From positions 2,726,300 through 2,790,299 of the forward strand of contig NC_014501.1 in the NCBI RefSeq assembly GCF_000147335.1: a stretch of DNA of 64,000 nucleotides, in the 5' to 3' direction. Each line of letters opens with the position of its first letter. The first letter of the stretch is position 1. The translations under genes were made by a program, and so were the position numbers. The notes beneath the pieces are model-generated. The model saw only the letters and a list, made by a program, of their open reading frames with translations. It was not told the origin of the DNA and made no database searches. Origin of the DNA: Gloeothece verrucosa PCC 7822. Lineage in GTDB: Bacteria > Cyanobacteriota > Cyanobacteriia > Cyanobacteriales > Microcystaceae. Positions 61,330 to 64,000 of the stretch are shown piece after piece.

Positions 61330-64000
61330 TTACCCTTCCACTTTAGAGTCTCTTTCTAGCAAGACTTCCCCGGCAATCAGCCGCTTGGCCGAATCGAGTA
61401 AAACCGAATCAATATAAGGCTTGACAAAATAGCCCTTAGCCCCGCGTTCAGCCGCTATATTCTGCATTTTTTGCGCTCCTCGAGAGGTAATCATAGCGAT
61501 GGGGATAGCCGAGAGTTTTGCATCTTCTTGAAGACGAGAAAGCAGTTCTAACCCATTCATTCTCGGCATTTCGATATCACAGAGAATTAAATCACAGGTC
61601 AAACCCGAGCGCAATTTTTCCCAAGCTTCTTGTCCATCTCGGGCTTGTTCGATTTCGTATCCGACCTTACCAAAAGTCATAGATAGCATTTCTCGTACCA
61701 TCACCGAATCATCAATAATTAAAACGCGATAGTTGGATGGAGGTAGCGAAGTTCCAGGAACAGTCAGACGGGGATTTTTCGACTGGGTTTGACCAATAGG
61801 GGTAGGAGGAATGGTTTTAGTGGCCACTTTAGGCTTTCTCTTGGGTCTTATACTACCTGCTAAGAGAACATCGCCGGCGATCATCCGTTTAGCCGCATCC
61901 AATAAATCTTTTTCTGTGTAAGGCTTGGTAAAATAACCACTAGCCCCTAATTTAGCGGCGACTTTACGATGTTTTTCTGCCCCGCGAGAGCTTAAAACCG
62001 CCACAGGCAGATGAGCAAGTTTTTCATCTTTTTGAATATTAGAGAGTAATTCTAACCCATTCATTCTCGGCATTTCGATATCACAGAAAACGATATCACA
62101 GGGTAAACCTGAACGCAGTTTTTCCCAAGCTTCTTGTCCATCTCGCGCTTGTTCCACCCGATAGCCGGACTTACTAAAACTTAAAGAGAGTATTTCCCGA
62201 ACCGTAATCGAATCGTCCACAATGAGAACGGTTGGTTCTGTTTTCGCTTCTAAAGGAATCTGCATCGCCATGGCCACTTTATGCCAAGGACTACCAGAAC
62301 CATCAGGTTTAATTTTTCCTTGAGCGATTTCAATCAGTTCTAGCACATCACCAATGGGCATTACCGTTCCATCTCCTAACACGGTTGCACCAGCAATACC
62401 AATGGGTTTGGGAATGGGGCCTTCTATTTGTTTAATAACAATTTCTTGTTCTCCCAATACCTGATCCACTTGAACCGCTAAAAAATTGCCCCCACTGCGA
62501 AGAATCACAATAGAAACAGTATCTTCTTCTTGTCTGCCGCCATAAACATTGCCTCGACTGAGATAACGGTTGAAGGTGAGTAATTTATTGAGGGGTTGGA
62601 AAGGGATTGTTCCCTCATACCAAGGAATACAAGGCTCTCCTTGGGCATTGGTTTTGATTTCACCCGGTAGGAAGTCTTTCATATCTTCTACCCCATCCAT
62701 CGGAAAAGCTATGCGGAAATGATTGCTCAAACAACAGAGGGCTTTACTAATACTGAGGGTTAAAGGCAGGCGGATGGTAAAAGTTGTTCCTTTACCTAGG
62801 GCCGAATCAATAGTTACAGTGCCTCGCACCTCAATCATTTCTTTTCGCACCACATCGAGTCCTACCCCTCTACCGGCAAAGTCATCGGCTTTGTCTTTGG
62901 TACTAAAACCTGGATGGAAGAGAAAATCATACACCTCTTGCTCAGTGAGGATATTGGCTTCTTCTCGGGTGATGAGTTCTTTTTCGATGGCTTTGCGTTT
63001 GACTCGGTTGACATCAATGCCGGCCCCATCATCTGAAATAGAAATAACCGTTTGATTCCCTTGAATAAAAGCTCGCACTAAAATTCGACCTTCTGGGGGT
63101 TTTCCTTTTTGTATTCTTTCTTCAGGCGATTCAATCCCGTGAGTCATGGCATTATTGACTAAATGGATCATCGGGGATGACAGATGTTCGACGATCATTT
63201 TATCAATTAAAACATCGCGTCCTTCTACCTGTAATTTGGCTTGTTTATTCAGTTTGACAGAAATATCTCGAATGGCTCGCGGCAAGTGATCCGCACTTTG
63301 AGCAAAGGGAACCATTCTGGATTTGGTCATGCCTTCTTGCAATTGAGTGCTGACTTGTCGTAAACTGCGAGCGACTTGGTCTGTTTCATCGACAATAAAT
63401 TGAATATCTGAGGCTGATTCTCGGACTCTGACAATTAATTCAATCATTTCTTGAGATAGTAAATGGAAGTCGGTAAAACGATCCATTTCTAGAGCATCCA
63501 GGTCTTGATCAAACAGTGAGTTTCCCTCAGAGGTTGAAGTATTGCTGTTTAAGGATTTTGTCTGATTATCTTGTCTGGCACGATTGCGGCTGGCGAGCAA
63601 AGCACCTTCTAGCAGAGTTCGTTCGTAGAGGTCTTGCATTCTGCCGCCGACATCACTCAATTGTTGTACCTGATTGAGTAAGTTATCTAAGAATAATCTC
63701 AGACGTTCTTGGTCTTGTTCGAGTCGATTCCGTTTGACCACCAATTCCCCGATCAAGTTACTAAGATTGTCGAGTTGTTTGATGGGAACCCGCATGGTTT
63801 GCTCGATACTTTTTTGCTTGGCAGGTTTCTTTTGACTAACGGCCGGCTTAGAGCCAATACTTTGATTGACGGTTTTTCTGAATAGTTCGTTGATCTCTTT
63901 ATCTAAATCGTCGATAATCTCACTATCTTTTGACAATCCCGATCTGGGTTCTACCTTTCCAGATACTGAAGTCTTAGATAACTGGTCAATTTCTGTGCCA
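61330..64000 (-). CDS. CheA-like hybrid histidine kinase with two receiver domains, partial
   Basis: The frame is open to the right edge, so the N-terminal part (normally Hpt) is missing; 889 residues are seen. In order: dimerisation region (RVPIKQLDNLSNLIGELVVK), the HATPase with LVNNAMTHGIESPEERIQKG, DDGAGID and GVGLDVVRKEM, a CheW-like domain (ILRSGGNFLAVQVDQVLGEQ), a receiver with VLIVDDS and CDIEMPRMNG, a Pro/Lys linker, and a second receiver of near-identical wording. It is of the PixL/PilL/Hik18-like type that controls pilus-based motility. The apparent TTG start at 63936 is not the true start, because no stop lies upstream. Confidence 0.93.
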   Translation of the reverse strand, partial: GTEIDQLSKTSVSGKVEPRSGLSKDSEIIDDLDKEINELFRKTVNQSIGSKPAVSQKKPAKQKSIEQTMRVPIKQLDNLSNLIGELVVKRNRLEQDQERLRLFLDNLLNQVQQLSDVGGRMQDLYERTLLEGALLASRNRARQDNQTKSLNSNTSTSEGNSLFDQDLDALEMDRFTDFHLLSQEMIELIVRVRESASDIQFIVDETDQVARSLRQVSTQLQEGMTKSRMVPFAQSADHLPRAIRDISVKLNKQAKLQVEGRDVLIDKMIVEHLSSPMIHLVNNAMTHGIESPEERIQKGKPPEGRILVRAFIQGNQTVISISDDGAGIDVNRVKRKAIEKELITREEANILTEQEVYDFLFHPGFSTKDKADDFAGRGVGLDVVRKEMIEVRGTVTIDSALGKGTTFTIRLPLTLSISKALCCLSNHFRIAFPMDGVEDMKDFLPGEIKTNAQGEPCIPWYEGTIPFQPLNKLLTFNRYLSRGNVYGGRQEEDTVSIVILRSGGNFLAVQVDQVLGEQEIVIKQIEGPIPKPIGIAGATVLGDGTVMPIGDVLELIEIAQGKIKPDGSGSPWHKVAMAMQIPLEAKTEPTVLIVDDSITVREILSLSFSKSGYRVEQARDGQEAWEKLRSGLPCDIVFCDIEMPRMNGLELLSNIQKDEKLAHLPVAVLSSRGAEKHRKVAAKLGASGYFTKPYTEKDLLDAAKRMIAGDVLLAGSIRPKRKPKVATKTIPPTPIGQTQSKNPRLTVPGTSLPPSNYRVLIIDDSVMVREMLSMTFGKVGYEIEQARDGQEAWEKLRSGLTCDLILCDIEMPRMNGLELLSRLQEDAKLSAIPIAMITSRGAQKMQNIAAERGAKGYFVKPYIDSVLLDSAKRLIAGEVLLERDSKVEG

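Overview
The window reads as chromosome of a unicellular, AT-rich cyanobacterium of the Cyanothece/Gloeothece type. The evidence is a high light-inducible protein gene, a SigF-type sigma factor, a PAP/fibrillin protein, an InrS-type nickel repressor, cyanobacterial DUF3288, a CheA-type hybrid kinase with two receivers, HIP1 octamers (GCGATCGC at 21553, 22702, 39136 and 42221) and short tandem repeats typical of cyanobacterial spacers. The species is an inference. Both ends cut through genes: a GH13 amylase on the left and a CheA-like kinase on the right. I found no tRNA, rRNA or CRISPR array.

Layout. 1-5.7 kb: amylase end, a long AT-rich spacer, then malate synthase and isocitrate lyase in tandem (a glyoxylate shunt, rare in cyanobacteria), closed by a strong terminator, then a ribbon-helix-helix protein. 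5.7-14.1 kb: pyrF with an overlapping lipoprotein-sized exported protein, a TPR protein, an overlapping membrane protein/MerR/WD40/DUF3288 operon, an Hli gene, a BI-1 protein and sigF. 14.2-17.6 kb: a DJ-1/PfpI gene split in frame by a complete group II intron that encodes a maturase. 17.6-27.4 kb: a TetR gene with a palindromic operator, a 2-hydroxyacid dehydrogenase, a YggT-like protein, a diguanylate cyclase, a TPR protein, a GTPase and glcD.

27.5-44.2 kb: a zone of large proteins without classical signal peptides. It holds two calpain-type cysteine proteases (one behind eight near-identical 372-bp CARDB repeats, one behind a PPC domain) and an M10 metalloprotease with Calx-beta repeats. 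Between them lie a gamma-glutamyltransferase, rimI, a retropepsin-like pair, a second ribbon-helix-helix gene with an operator-like repeat, pgm, rpsU and the nickel repressor.

44.6-64 kb: an RCK/channel/RCK protein, a ferredoxin-MBL fusion, a PAS-GGDEF protein, coaE, a zinc-ribbon protein, a flavin reductase, a macrophage migration inhibitory factor homologue, an exported sulfatase next to its own exported formylglycine-generating enzyme with a divergent AraC regulator, a permease, a fibrillin, dienelactone hydrolase, an AbrB-type membrane protein, SpoIID and the CheA-like kinase.

Working together: aceB/aceA form one pathway; the sulfatase, its maturase and probably the AraC regulator form one module; the intron and its maturase form one mobile unit inside a gene that needs splicing. 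The two calpains plus the metalloprotease may be a secreted proteolytic set, which is inference only.
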